Below, in pieces: positions 20,845 to 32,129 of a stretch of DNA of 64,000 nt. The translations under genes and the position numbers were made by a program. Within the stretch, counting starts at the first letter, position 1. Each line of letters starts with the position of its first letter. The notes beneath the pieces were generated by a model. That model was not told the DNA's origin. It ran no database searches and was given only the letters and a program-made list of their open reading frames with translations. The stretch spans positions 2,945,229 to 3,009,228 of the forward strand of contig BCHP01000005.1 in NCBI GenBank assembly GCA_001599675.1. The letters are read 5' to 3'. Origin of the DNA: Basipetospora chlamydospora (Eukaryota; Ascomycota; Sordariomycetes; Microascales).

Positions 20845-22947
20845 ATGGACAATCCCTGGACCTCTCCTTGGACCACCCTCGACGAAGACCCCTCGAAGCA
20901 GCCCGCGCATTCCCCCCTCCCGCGGGGCTCGCCCATTGCGTTCCCCAGCGCCGCCAAATTCGACGTAGCGGACCCGGGGTCGCCGTGGGCCGATGAGGGG
21001 TTTGGAGGGTGGGGTGTGCCGGATGGTCCCTTCGGTACGCCGGCCGCTGGGAGCGGGAGTGAACAGTCGCCGATAGAAGAGATACGCAACACCAATGGAG
21101 TGTACGAGGGTAGCTCCAGTCCACGGGATGACCCAAGGTCTCCCCTTGAGGTTGATCCATGGGCTTCGGCGGCGTGGGCTGAGGAACCCACTGATCCGCA
21201 GGGGATAACACGAACCGAGACGACGAGCGAGCACCGGCACTCGACCCCCGAGCCGTCGACCGATTCTACGAATACCCGCCACGGCGCGCTCTCTTCTCCA
21301 ACCACACCTTTCGAACGGTCTAAAGACACGGAAGCCGAACCCCGGGCCCCCGAATCCCCTGAGTCCCCAGCAGCAAGCTCGACTAGTACTCCCCGCAGCG
21401 CCACCCCATCCCAAGACCACAATGCAGTCCTCGCCGTGCCGAAGCAGCGACAGAGAGACACCACGCCCACGGGCTCCGAGGATAGGCGCCAGACGTCCAA
21501 GGTACAGGAGCTAGTGCACATGTTCGACGGCATCGCCAAGAAGGCCGTTATAGCCTCAACGACGACACCCGAAACGGGACACATACCCAGGGTGCGTCGC
21601 GCGAGGGAACCGGGTGAGAAGGGAGAATCGGATGAGTCGGATGAGTCGGATGGGTCAGGTGGTGCGGACGAATGGCCCGATGAATTCGAGATCGGAGAGG
21701 ACGACTCCGACACCGAAATCCCCCCAGCGACACCTTCCTCCCCCAGGAGCCCCGTCCACAAGCGCGCCAGGCCCCAGTTCGACATCGACCCTTCCCTAAT
21801 CCCCACCATCTTCCCGGATATCCCCTCCCCAGCCCTGCCCGAGGAGCTGCCCGAACACATCCACGACACATTCACCTCGACGGCCGAGCGCAAGGCCTGG
21901 TACCGCCTCTCGCGCCAGGGCACCGCGCGGCTGCACAACTTCGGCGACGACGAGAACTACCGGCACGTCACGTGGCGGGGATCCCAGGTCTGCGCGGAAA
22001 CGCACGCCATTGTTCGGCGGTGGATGCAGGAGGACTCTGTCCTCGGGAGGAGGGCATCACGGAGAGGCGGGAGGGGTCCCGGGCTTGCGAAGGGGGCTGT
22101 GTTTGGGTGGGAGGGGGCGAGGGAGAGCGATCCTGTTGATTTGAGTTATTTGGAGAGGACGAAGGAGAAGAAGAGGGAAGGGAGGGACAAGGGGGCGAGA
22201 GATAGGGGGAGAGTTTCGTTGGAGTGGAAGGGGGTTGGAGATGGGTTCTTGAGAAGGTCTCTTGAGGGACCCAGTTCTGGGACGGTGTCCAGGAGAACCC
22301 CCGAGAAGAAGTATTCTCTGAACGGAACCGCCGCCGCGCCCACAGATGGACGACCACCAATATCGATGCCGACGAAGAGAATGGACCAGGACGCTTCATC
22401 CAAGCCGACTCCCCCAATATCGACGATCAAGCCAACCCCTTTGGCCACAATACGCAAGCCAACACCCCTCAGCATCTCCACACTTACTTCAGCACCCGAG
22501 GCCCAGCAGGGGATTGGTACAGACGACGATGACGACGACGACGACGAGTGGGGAGAGATGGTCTCCTCGCCGCAGGTTACCGGCTTCGCGTCCGCCATGC
22601 CAGACTCGGGCGTCGGTCTCGACGTATCCCCACGTCAGTCAGGGTCGACGGCGTCATATGGGGGCAGCCATATCCCCTCGCCCAGGAAACCTACCGAGGC
22701 GCCCGCAAAAACGCGTGCATCTTTTGTGGATGAGCCGCCGCTGCGGCCGTCTCTACAGGCAGAGTCAGGCCCTCGGCGAGAGGACGCCTCGATGGCGACC
22801 GTGCCCCGTGTCGCCGTATCCGCAAAGACCAAGGCCCCTGAGGCGCCCGCTACAGAGTCGCTAGTTGAAGGGCCGGACGAAGTCGACGAGGGAAGGATCG
22901 GGCATGTCATATCGCATCTCCCGGATCTGTCTTACATGCTTCGATGA
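20845..22947 (+). CDS. Uncharacterised acidic, Ser/Pro-rich fungal protein
   Basis: Intronless, 700 aa from the ATG at 20845 (MDNPWTSPWTTLDEDPSKQP). The frame is open upstream to an ATG at 20413, which would add 144 low-quality residues; I prefer the shorter form because MDNPW begins the regular composition. Most of the chain is predicted disordered (Ser, Pro, Thr, Glu). A conserved-looking globular core lies around TAERKAWYRLSRQGTARLHN and HVTWRGSQV...AIVRRWMQED, and an acidic run leads into DEWGEMVSSP near the C terminus, a motif-like element often conserved in such proteins. I recognise the style from hypothetical fungal proteins but know no function. No signal peptide or membrane segment is evident. 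Confidence 0.75.
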   Translation: MDNPWTSPWTTLDEDPSKQPAHSPLPRGSPIAFPSAAKFDVADPGSPWADEGFGGWGVPDGPFGTPAAGSGSEQSPIEEIRNTNGVYEGSSSPRDDPRSPLEVDPWASAAWAEEPTDPQGITRTETTSEHRHSTPEPSTDSTNTRHGALSSPTTPFERSKDTEAEPRAPESPESPAASSTSTPRSATPSQDHNAVLAVPKQRQRDTTPTGSEDRRQTSKVQELVHMFDGIAKKAVIASTTTPETGHIPRVRRAREPGEKGESDESDESDGSGGADEWPDEFEIGEDDSDTEIPPATPSSPRSPVHKRARPQFDIDPSLIPTIFPDIPSPALPEELPEHIHDTFTSTAERKAWYRLSRQGTARLHNFGDDENYRHVTWRGSQVCAETHAIVRRWMQEDSVLGRRASRRGGRGPGLAKGAVFGWEGARESDPVDLSYLERTKEKKREGRDKGARDRGRVSLEWKGVGDGFLRRSLEGPSSGTVSRRTPEKKYSLNGTAAAPTDGRPPISMPTKRMDQDASSKPTPPISTIKPTPLATIRKPTPLSISTLTSAPEAQQGIGTDDDDDDDDEWGEMVSSPQVTGFASAMPDSGVGLDVSPRQSGSTASYGGSHIPSPRKPTEAPAKTRASFVDEPPLRPSLQAESGPRREDASMATVPRVAVSAKTKAPEAPATESLVEGPDEVDEGRIGHVISHLPDLSYMLR

Positions 22948-23311
22948 GCAAAGTTTTGGGGTTGAACTGGGGAGTAATAATGGTGCAACAAGGGACAGCG
23001 TTTTCTTTTGGTCTTTCTCTTGCATGTATCGGTTTTTTTTCTTCTTTATTTGGGGATTTCTTTACGCAACGTATGGGGAAAGAGGAGTTGGGGACTCATG
23101 AAGTTTAGACGAATACATCCTCAATTCAAGCGATAATCATTGCCCAAGTCCCCAAAGAGAAAGAACTGGAATTCTTGAGAACATCATCTCGGTATTCTTC
23201 CTCTTCACTCCCCTTCCCTGTACCAAACGCCCCTCTTCCGCGAAACAGCGATGGTGGCCTCGGCTTTCCGAGGCTCGTTGGTCGGGAATCGAGATTTGAC
23301 GCCCACAGGCA
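22948..23311. other. Convergent 3' intergenic region
   Basis: 3' flanks of the gene at 20845 and of the methyltransferase. T-rich near 23025-23060. No gene. Confidence 0.6.
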
Positions 23312-24894
23312 CTACTTGTCAAAGGCCATGACGGCGTAGCGGAAGCTCCCGTTGGCGTAGCCCCTCCGCATGGCGCGGAAGGCCTGCAGGAAGGCGATGC
23401 CGTCGCGGCCCTGGCTGAGGGCGAAGGCCCAGAGGGACGGGTTCTGCACGAGGGACCAGGATATGTCCCTGCGGACAGGTTAGAAACAAGGGACACATTA
23501 TCGGTGACGTGCGATAGGGGCTGGGCGGGGAGGGGAGTAACGGGCGGTGTGACGGGTACGGCAGGCTATGAGGTATGAAGGGCAGAGTATGGGGAGATGG
23601 ATGGAGAACTACTGGGAAGAAAAGGGGATAGATGTACAGAGATGAGAGGGGATGGGGTCAAAGAGGCGGAGGAGCAACGTACCATGTCTTGCTGACGTCC
23701 TGACTGATGTCCTTCGGCCCATGATGAACCGCAAAGCCTGCCTCCTTCGCAAGCTCGACGTACCCCTGCTGGGTACACAAAGGAGGAAGAAGCATACCAT
23801 CTAACCAGTCCCAGCAACCCAGTCAGCACCCCCGCCTCACACCGAATAAACAAACCAAAGGCTCAAAGGCTAGATGAAAATAAGAAGAAGAAGAGAAAGG
23901 GTGGTTATAACTCACCCTCAATGGCCTTGATGTCCCCGTCGTCCTCCGCAAGGCCCTCCCCCTTGAACCAATCCGCAATGACAAGCTTGCCGCCCGGTTT
24001 CAGCACCCTATGCGCGTTGTCGAAGAAGGCCTTTTTGCCGGGGATGTGGCTCAGCGCCTCGCTGATCCAGACCACGTCGAAGGCGCCGAGGAACTCCTCG
24101 CGGGCGCCCATCTTCTCCGCGTCCATCTCGAGGAAGCGGACTTTTCCTCTGCCCACGCGGATGAACCCGTCGCCCTCCCCGGCCGTAGGCGCAGCAGTGT
24201 CAGTGTCAGCGCCAGTAGCAGGGGCAGGGGCAGTGGCAGTGTTGGAACCGGGGAAAGAGGAGGCCTCGGAAGCCTGCTCCTTGGAGAGCTTCGTGGCCAT
24301 CTCGACCTGCCTCCCCGAGATGGTGATGCCCGTGACGGAGCAGCCCAGCGCGGAGGCGAGGTACCTGCTCGTCCCGCCCAGGCCGCAGCCGACGTCCAGC
24401 ACCCTCAGCCCCGCCGGCTCGCCGTCGCCGGACTCTCCGGGCACAGGGAGGGAGGCGACGGCCAGGAGGAGGTTCATGAGGTTCGTCTGGGCCTGCTCCT
24501 TGGACTCGGTGGCTTTCGAGTCCGGGGTTGGCCAGTAGCCGTGGTGGATGTGCTCACCCCTTGGTGTCTCTTATTAGTGCTGCGAGCTCCACGTAGAGGG
24601 TGTGTGAGGGGACCCCCCTTTCAATGTCGTGACATTGCATTCTACACGCAATCCCCATGCCGGGGATAACGTAGGGCTCGCCTCGTGCAGGGGATGGGGA
24701 CGGAGGGAATGGCCGGGGACATACCACAGGCTCAGGTAATAGTCGCTGGCGAGGTCATAGTGCGTCTTGATCCGGTCCTTCAGCGCCTGCATCGTCCCGT
24801 GCGCGAGGCCCATGGGCGTGTCGTACTGCTCGCTGAGCTCCGAGGCCTCGCCGTGCTCGCCAACCGGCTGCTTCTGCGTCGCTGCCGTTGCCAT
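23312..24894 (-). CDS. SAM-dependent methyltransferase (tocopherol/sterol MT-like)
   Basis: Four exons: 24725-24894, 23916-24559, 23683-23800 and 23312-23468, giving 362 aa. All junctions restore frame and motifs, for example YYLSLW|GEHIHHGYWP across intron 1 and KTW|DISWSL across intron 3. Class I methyltransferase fold: motif I is VLDVGCGLGGTSRYLAS, then SGRQVEMA, and AFDVVWISEALSHIPGKKAF followed by LKPGGKLVIADWF. HYDLASDYYLSLWGEHIHHG at the N terminus is typical of the gamma-tocopherol / sterol C24 methyltransferase-like branch (Methyltransf_11). Fungi lack tocopherol, so the substrate is unknown, perhaps a small lipid or secondary metabolite. An Ala/Thr/Pro-rich insert of about 27 residues sits inside the SAM-binding domain after the second strand. 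No secretion signal, so cytosolic. Confidence 0.9.
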
Positions 24895-26001
24895 TGTTTC
24901 CCCCGTGTTCTGATGTCGTGGATTAGGCGAGTGAGATTGGGGGGGGGTTGGGGGGAGGGGTAAAGACGGAGGGGGCTAAGAATGGGTGTGTATGGAGAGT
25001 AAAAGGCTACAAAAGAAGGATAGATATGGAGCTGTATTGAATAGGGGAGACCGAGGTCCTAGAGGTGCTTGGCCAGGAGGTTCTGATCCAAGGTGAAACT
25101 TGGTAGTCTTTTCCTGTTCCTGAAACCGGTGAGGGGGGGGGGCTGGCCCAAAAAAGAAGAAAACATTGCAGCTCGGCCTTTGCTGCGGGGGAGCTGCATG
25201 CAGTGCCGAGAAGATACACATCACCAATTATTCTCCTTGATACTTGATGTTGATGTCTGTTCTTGCCTGGTCACTGACTGATACATCAGCCCAGCTGTTC
25301 CTCTATTGATCCTGTCTTGTTCAGGTCTTTTTTTCGTGCCTTATGCCAGGATTGAGGGCATCAGACGCATCCATGCGGGCCTGAGAGCTGCACCTCTACG
25401 TAGCCATGACAGTATCGCCAACGAGCCCACTCTTCCCCTCTTCTCTTCTCCTGTTCTCCTCTTCCCCTCTTCCATCGGTGGATGACACAATGCACGTCCC
25501 CGAGACCTGCACCTTGCCCATGATCCTCTTCTCGCTCCTACTCCCCAGACTCACCACTCTGATCCCTTCGGACCCTACCAAGCGGCCAAGAACGCCAATT
25601 AATAGGCCGAATGCCCCAGGTGAGATTCGTTTAACGAGACTGGGAACTTCCTTATATATTCCATATGCCGCTATGTAACCCCTCCCTTTCGGGCTCTGGA
25701 GACGGGGGAGAAAATATGATGCTGTGGAGAAAAGAATATGGAACCATTTTCGAAGGCGAAGGATGAATATCGCCGGCCACCGGCAAAGCAATGTAGAAAA
25801 AAGCACTCATAAGATGTCATCCGCCCAAGTGCGTATGTGCGTCCCAAAGACCACTGAATCCCTCCTTTTGGGCTCTTCCCCATGTCTCTCTCACTCCTCC
25901 TACCCACGCTTCCGCAAGGGAGACTCGTACAAATGCCGCAGAGCAAAAAATCATTGCTCACGAGGCTCCCTCCAGCTATACGTATAACACATCCACCTCC
26001 C
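24895..26001. other. Intergenic, no gene
   Basis: Promoter side of the methyltransferase and 3' flank of the CAF-1 gene. A CT-rich tract lies at 25432-25475. No supported reading frame. Confidence 0.6.
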
Positions 26002-28091
26002 TCACTGTCCCTCCTTCAGCACCCACACCCTCCCCATCCCCTTCACGCTCCGCTTCTCTGCCACCAGCTCCAGCATGGCCCTAGCCTCCGCCTTGGTCAC
26101 CCCGCTGCCCATCTGTATTGACAAAACCTCCACAATCGCCATCTTGCTCAGTTTCTGGTTGGCCAGCAGCGCTTTCTTGAACTGTGGGAGGAGCTCCATC
26201 CTTATTTGCACCGGAGGCTTCGCCGGCGCGCCCGTTGCGGTGGCACCGTCCCCTGTTGTAGCCGACGGTGCCGGTGCGCCTGGTGCAGCGGAGGGGTTCA
26301 TCTTGGTGCCGATGGCTTCGAAGGCGTTGCTCGGGGTGGGAGGCGGCGGCATAGTAGCCTTTGGGGCCTTGGGTGGTTTCTTCGGGGCCCAGTACTGGGT
26401 GGAGAATGGGTCGATGCTGCTGTGTCGGTCGAGGCTCTCTGTAGAAACAAAACACAAGTTAGCAATACCGTCCACGTTCCTCTCCTTTATCCCTCCGAAA
26501 GGAATGCGGAAGAAGACAATTCCGAGGGGATCAAGGCGCCCGTGAGGGGAATACACACCCAAGATTATCTCCATCTTGAGGGGGAGAAGCCGGTCTACCA
26601 CGCCGCCATCCTCATAGCATATCCCCGTAGACTCCGGCTCCATGCTATTCGCAAAGATCCTCCTCGCCACCCCGGCATCCTCCGAGTCGTCGAGGAACCC
26701 GTCCATGTCGTCCTCGTCATCCACATCCTCCTCCGAGTCGTCCATGTCGTCCAGGTCATCCCCGGGTTCGTCGTCCTGCCACTCCGCCTCCGAATCATAG
26801 TCGTAGGCGAGATCCAGCACCCGAGCCGTGGGCTTCCTGGCCAGCCTCCGTAGTCCCGCCTCGCCGGCCCGGTGCGGGAGGCACGTCAGCGTTCCGTAGT
26901 ATGGCGGCCGCACGTCCTGACGGAAGCAGAGCAGCTTTACTGGCACGGACCGCAGCTTCTCGAGGGCTCCCGCTGCGCGGGAGGATTCCTGCATGTCCTC
27001 CATCAGGGACCGCACTGGCGGATGAATCATTCCGCGCCGGCAGGGTTTGGAGACGAGTTGTAGGGCTTCGACGGCGTTGAAGGGACGCACATGGACGTCG
27101 GACCCGCGCTTTCCGCTAATGTACTCGTCCAGGATGCGCCCCTTGGCCTCCGCAGTCTCCTTGTCCATGGGGATGGACGTGGGTGCCATGCGGACGTGCT
27201 CCTTGACGAAGAACGGGTGGAACATACGCTCGTACTGGCTCACCTCTTCCTTCTTTGGCGTCACCCCCGCCGGCGGCGATGGACTCGCCCTCGCCGTATC
27301 ACCGGAACGCGCTCCACTCGTGTCCGCGGCGGCCGCCTTCTTCGGCGTCGTCGCCCCCATCTTAAAGAAGTTCGTCATGCGCATCTGGGAGCGCGCTTTC
27401 CTCTCCTTCTCTTCCCGCAGTTTGCGCTCTTCCTCCTCTTTTTTGCGCCGCTTGTCCTCCCGTTCCTGTTGCTTGGCGGCCTTCGCCTCTTGCTCCGCCG
27501 CCTCTCTCTTCGCCTTCTCCGCGGCGCGAGCCTCCTTGGCGAGCTGCTTCTCCGCGTCCTGCTTGGCCTTCTCAGCGAGTTTCTGCAGGCGCTGATCTTC
27601 CCTTTCCTTCTTCTTGCGCGCCTCCTCCTCCGCCTTGGCTGCCTTCTCCTGGAATGTGAGTCGCTTGCGCTTGATGGGCGGTTGGTTGCTGTCGGTGGAG
27701 TTCGGGGCCGAGGGGCTTGTGGCATCTGTGGTCGTGGTCGACTGGGCGGGGGTGGAGGATGAGAATGCGGCATGGGTGGGTGTCGGGTTAGGCGTTGGGC
27801 TGTTGCGCCCAGGTGTGCTTCGTCCGCCGTCGGTCATTGAGGTGGGACTATTGTTCTCTGGGGGCGAGTTCACGATGATTCCAGGGGGCGAGGGGAGGAC
27901 AGCTGAGAGGACGGTTAGTTTCGAAGATCTTGCACCTACGGGGTAGCGGGGATTGTGGTCATACAATTGGGAGGATTGATGGTGCCGTCGCTGCTGCCCT
28001 TGACATCCTCAGAAGAGAACTCATCGTGGCTCCTCTTCCTCCTCGGGATCTCCGCCTGCTGGAGGTTGGGCGACATCTCGAGAAGGGGCAT
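26002..28091 (-). CDS. Chromatin assembly factor 1 large subunit
   Basis: Rlf2/Cac1/p150-type subunit that deposits H3-H4 behind replication forks. Exons are 27965-28091, 26559-27902 and 26002-26438, giving 635 aa. The start is MPLLEMSPNLQQAEIPRRKR. The order is as in the family: a disordered N terminus, a long highly charged KER coiled coil (about residues 125-210), and a PCNA-interaction box QMRMTNFF at residues 215-222. Next come the Cac1 core (LLCFRQDVRPPYYGTL), an acidic ED region (DYDSEAEWQDDEPGDDL onward), and a C-terminal winged helix (LLPQFKKALL...SVKGMGRVWVLKEGQ). Intron 2 is 120 bp and free of stops, so its retention would simply insert 40 residues; the splice sites (GTGTGT, TGCTAAC, TTTCTACAG) are nonetheless strong. 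Confidence 0.94.
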
Positions 28092-29527
28092 TGAAAAGCT
28101 TGGACCCAAGGCCCCGGGCTGTGGTGTAAGGGAGGTACTATCCGGTGCCTATCTTGCCGGATGATGGAAGGCGTCGATGGATGTCGGCGGATGCTCAATG
28201 GGCTCCTCTGTGATGGTTCTTCGTCGAGCACGATGTTGAGGCGCTCCAAGCTGATGAGGAGATTTGTAGGCCGAGGGTACGTGTTGCAGAACTGGGGCCA
28301 ATTGGTCGTGGTTATCGTCAAGGACTCGTCGAGAAAACAGAGCAGATGCAAGCTGGAAAAGAATTGCAAAGTCGGATTTTGCGCTCGATGGAATACGGAT
28401 GGACGTAATCGTTGGAAGAGGAACTCGGATGCCTGCCTGGTGAATGTGAATGGGCTGAATGCGAATGGTGTGGTGTTTCCATGGGTGACGCGCTTTCGAG
28501 AAGGTTGCTCTTTCCATATTCAGTTCCTTCCTCTTAACGCGACTTTCGTGTCGCGTCCACCTGTGCTCCACTTCATTTCATGAGCTCCCATTGGTGGAGT
28601 GGCTGTTCCTCGGAATTGTAATCAGAACTGGAAGTTGCGGGGGAAAGGGATCCATCTTACATAAGCGCTTCCGTCGAGGCGTCACGTCATCGTCATCGGC
28701 GAACACAGCTGCCGAGAAAGACCCTGGCCCAGAGATTGATTGTTCATCAAGGCGAGACACACTCCCTTTCCTTTCTATGCCTCTCTAATGCCATTTCATC
28801 ATATCATTTACTGGAAACATTCACTTTACTCTCTCTGGAGCTGAACAGCGGGGAGGAAATACTCCGTCTGCCCTCGTGGCCTTGAATAAGCAGTACGCCC
28901 TGCATTGCACAAGGATCCCGAGGTCGGAGACGGACGAGGAGTGGGCGGGAGGAACTCATGGAGGCCAGCTGAAGAAACCGCAAAATTGATCAAGACATCA
29001 AGTCTCTATTTAAAAAAGAAATCGTCAAACGCTGCTCTGTAGGAAAAGAAACAAAAAAAATAAAGGCCCTCCAACTCATCAGGGTATTCCCCTCCCGTCC
29101 GCCCCGTTTCCTCCACGAATGATGCCATTATTTTCCGACCCGCAATTCGTTTTCTCCTTGCACAGGGGTATCACAACAAAGAGCGAGACAAAAAAAAAAC
29201 AAAGAGTACACACAAGGAGCCAAGATAGAAAAAGCATAGCTTGAGATCCATCCCCGGCCCGGGTATATCCTCCTCCGCAATATTCTCCGCCGCCCTCGGT
29301 GTACTGGGATTTCGGCGCGCCTGGATGAGGGGTATCGATGTGTAGAGGAGTAAGCGGAAGGCGGAGCGTGGGGCAGCGTATGACCTATGGGCGAAAGGTC
29401 TATAAAGCGTGTTGAGATAGATGTCCTGTGTTCCGAGGAAGGTCCCTAGGCCTTCATCCAGTGATCGCCCCCAGGCCATCCTCCGCGGTCTCCTCGCATG
29501 TCGACAGGCGCCGCCAATCGTAGGATC
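28092..29527. other. Intergenic, no gene
   Basis: Upstream of the CAF-1 gene and downstream of the Q/Y-rich gene. TACTCCGT occurs at 28860-28867. Several AT-rich stretches, no supported gene. Confidence 0.6.
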
Positions 29528-30691
29528 TTAGTCGGGGTTCGCAATGAAAAGCCGCCCAGCGGAAAGCGTCATCGTCATCGTCCTCTCATCCACACTCCCC
29601 CTCCTCTCCAGACCAGGCGCGCCCGCCTTCCCCTTGGATGCCTCGGCCGCCGCCCGCGAGATGCTCGCAATGTCCGGGTCGTGCGCCAGCTCCGCCACGT
29701 TGTCGCCCCTCTCCGCGCTGCTCCCACTCCGGTGCGTCTTGGCGCTCGCCGCGTCCGAGGGCCGGCCCGCCGGTATGGGGGCTGGGGGGATGGCAGCCCC
29801 CTCGGCGAGGCTCATCGTCCTGTCCGGCGTGGCCGTGGCGCTCTGCCTCCGCAGACTGCCCTGGCCGCCTGATGTCCGGTAGGATACGACGCGGCGTCCG
29901 CTAGCTGTGCTGCTCCGCCCACTGCTCCCCGTCCTCCTATGAAGACCCCTCCCGTCATCTTCCTCGCTGCTCTCCCCCTCCACCTCCGTGGCACTCAACC
30001 TAGGCGGCACACCACCCACGCCAACATGGTCCTCGCCCGCCACATAGCCCACGACACCGGGCTTCCCGTGGTGCCGTATCTTCGCCGCCACCTTGTTCGT
30101 CGTGCTAATGCCCGTGCTCGTGCGCCCGCCCGAGGCACTGCCGGGGTACCCGGACCTCAGGCGGGGGGCGCCGAGCATGGCCTGGCTGGCCTTGGCCTTG
30201 GCGGCGCGCAGCTGGGCGGCGAGGCGCGGGTCCTCGGGCTGCGCGCGGTCACACCACACCGTGCCCTTTTGCCGGCGGAGGGCCGCGACGTAGCTTACCG
30301 ACTGCGAGGGGCTGCCGCCCGAGCGGGAGGAGGAGGAGCGGCGGAGGTCGTTCGTCGGGGAGGTGCGGTAGGCGGGTGGGGGCGCGGTGGAGGTTGTGCT
30401 GAAGGTGTTGACGGAGGGGGAGCGGCGCTGGGGCGGGTACATTCCGCCGGGCTGCTGTTGATGGTGCTGCTGGTATTGGTATTGTTGGGGGTACTGCTGG
30501 TACTGCTGCTGGTACTGTTGTTGGGGGTACTGTTGTTGGTACTGCGGGTACTGCTGCTGCGAGATGTGCAGGGGAATCGGCGCCTGGGCCTGGAATGGCG
30601 GGAGGGCGCCCGAGGAGGTGGTTCGCGTGCGGGAGTGTGTGTAGACGGCGGCGGAGTCGACCGGTCCCCTCCTCAGTTGGGGGTCTAGCAT
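29528..30691 (-). CDS. Q/Y-rich conserved fungal protein, function unknown
   Basis: Intronless, 387 aa from the ATG at 30691 (MLDPQLRRGPVDSAAVYTHS). A Gln/Tyr/Pro-rich low-complexity segment (roughly residues 45-90, encoded by a CAG/CAA/TAC-rich minisatellite) resembles prion-like domains. It is followed by a conserved-looking segment VSYVAALRRQKGTVWCDRAQ and a basic helix (RLAAQLRAAKAKASQAMLG). Further on come VAAKIRHHGKPGVVGYVAG, an acidic patch and a Ser/Thr-rich tail. The middle segment looks like the constrained core. I know similar hypothetical proteins in filamentous fungi but no function. The frame is open upstream of the ATG to 31213, where composition is not coding-like. Confidence 0.75.
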   Translation of the reverse strand: MLDPQLRRGPVDSAAVYTHSRTRTTSSGALPPFQAQAPIPLHISQQQYPQYQQQYPQQQYQQQYQQYPQQYQYQQHHQQQPGGMYPPQRRSPSVNTFSTTSTAPPPAYRTSPTNDLRRSSSSRSGGSPSQSVSYVAALRRQKGTVWCDRAQPEDPRLAAQLRAAKAKASQAMLGAPRLRSGYPGSASGGRTSTGISTTNKVAAKIRHHGKPGVVGYVAGEDHVGVGGVPPRLSATEVEGESSEEDDGRGLHRRTGSSGRSSTASGRRVVSYRTSGGQGSLRRQSATATPDRTMSLAEGAAIPPAPIPAGRPSDAASAKTHRSGSSAERGDNVAELAHDPDIASISRAAAEASKGKAGAPGLERRGSVDERTMTMTLSAGRLFIANPD

Positions 30692-32082
30692 AGTCTTTAA
30701 GAGGATGAAGAATTTGTCCTGTGTTGTGTTCGGTCCGGGACTCGGTTTGCGCGTGGGGGGATGGTGGTTAGGTCGAAGGGGCGGTCTGCCCGATGCGTTG
30801 TGGTCCGGGACACAAACGGAACGGTGCAGCAATGTGCTCTTCCTTTTGGCACTTGTGTTTTTTTTTCTTGCCCTCTTCGGTTCCTCCGGGAGTGGATTCG
30901 TGGCCGTCGTTTCGTACGTGCGCCCGTGTAATCCTCGGCTTGCGCAAACAGTGTCTTCGCGTTTTATCTTGCCAATCGAGTGTTCGGCTCTGTGTATCGA
31001 CGGCCAAGAGTCAGTTTCTGATTCCTTTTTGATTGAACGCGCGACACCTCTTTTTCGGGGCCGGGGAAATGGATAAAGGGAAGGTACTCCGTACACCTGG
31101 GTACCGTCGAGAAAAAAGGGGGGTGACAAAGGAAGCGAGAAATGATGCGCCTCGTGAGGCAAGGACAAGCCGCTCGTGATGCGTGACAATGCACAGGCCC
31201 TGTGGCCTCGCAAATGGAGGCGTGGGATAGTGATGGGAGGTGATGCGCCACTGCAACCCGCGATGCTGAGGATTTGAAGGCCAAAACTTACAAAGTCGAA
31301 AAAGAGCCCTCCTCGATTTCAAACTCACGAGGAGGCTATTCGCAGGTGTTCGTCCGGGGGAAGAGTCCTCGAGTTTGGGAAAGACGGGAACACGCGAAGG
31401 ATTTCTCGTGTGGAATTGGAACTGACTGGGAGGAGAAAGGGATTGCGGCACGGGTTTCGGTTCGTTTTCACGCTGGGGGGAATGTTCTCGCGCGTAAAAG
31501 AAAAGGCGGAGGGGTGGGGTGGGAGGGGGTGAAGAGGTTCGGTCGTTCCGCGGCCACCTGATTCGGTTTCGATGTTACAGGTATCCGTCAGTCGGCGTCA
31601 CGGTTCTGGTGGTATTAAGTGGGTGGTGGTGGTGATGATGGTGGGGAAGCAGGGAAAAAAAGCGCCCGTGGCAATTTAGGTCCCAGCTGAAAACGCTCAA
31701 TGCGAAGCGAAAATGTATCAATTGATGTTGGCCCTTTGTTTATTTCGGCGAGTGGGCGGAATTGAGATGGCCCGAAAGGAGACTGGGAAATATTTGGGAA
31801 GCGGGTTTCGCTCGTCGCGGGCACGGGTCGGTCGGATATGCTGTTGTGAGACAAACGACGAGGAGCTGACTGGAGCAGATCACTCTCGGGACCGATTGAA
31901 TGTGGAAATCAGAGTACCGTCCTTGTCCCTCGTAAGCCTGTTCAAAGGATCAACAACGGATGTAGCTCAAAAGGCTTCAAGTTTCGATATTTCGATGGTT
32001 GTCAAGTCAGAAGACTGGGAAATGAATGAGGAAAAAGAGAGATGGTGAAATATAGATCTAGATATACTCGAACATCGCCGAT

Positions 32083-32129
32083 GAGGTGAGGTGAGTGAGG
32101 TAAGGTAAGGTGAGGTGAGGTGAGGTGAC
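32083..32129. repeat. AGGTG/AGGTA short tandem repeat
   Basis: Imperfect pentamer array of GAGGT/AAGGT units in the gene-poor interval. On the plus strand it contains many 5'-splice-site-like GTGAG/GTAAG words. Confidence 0.7.

Noticed and set aside
20676..21938. 420-codon minus-strand open frame opposite the Ser/Pro-rich gene
   Set aside because: Mirror of Ser/Pro/Asp codons; ends and starts without regulatory signals and has no recognisable domain.
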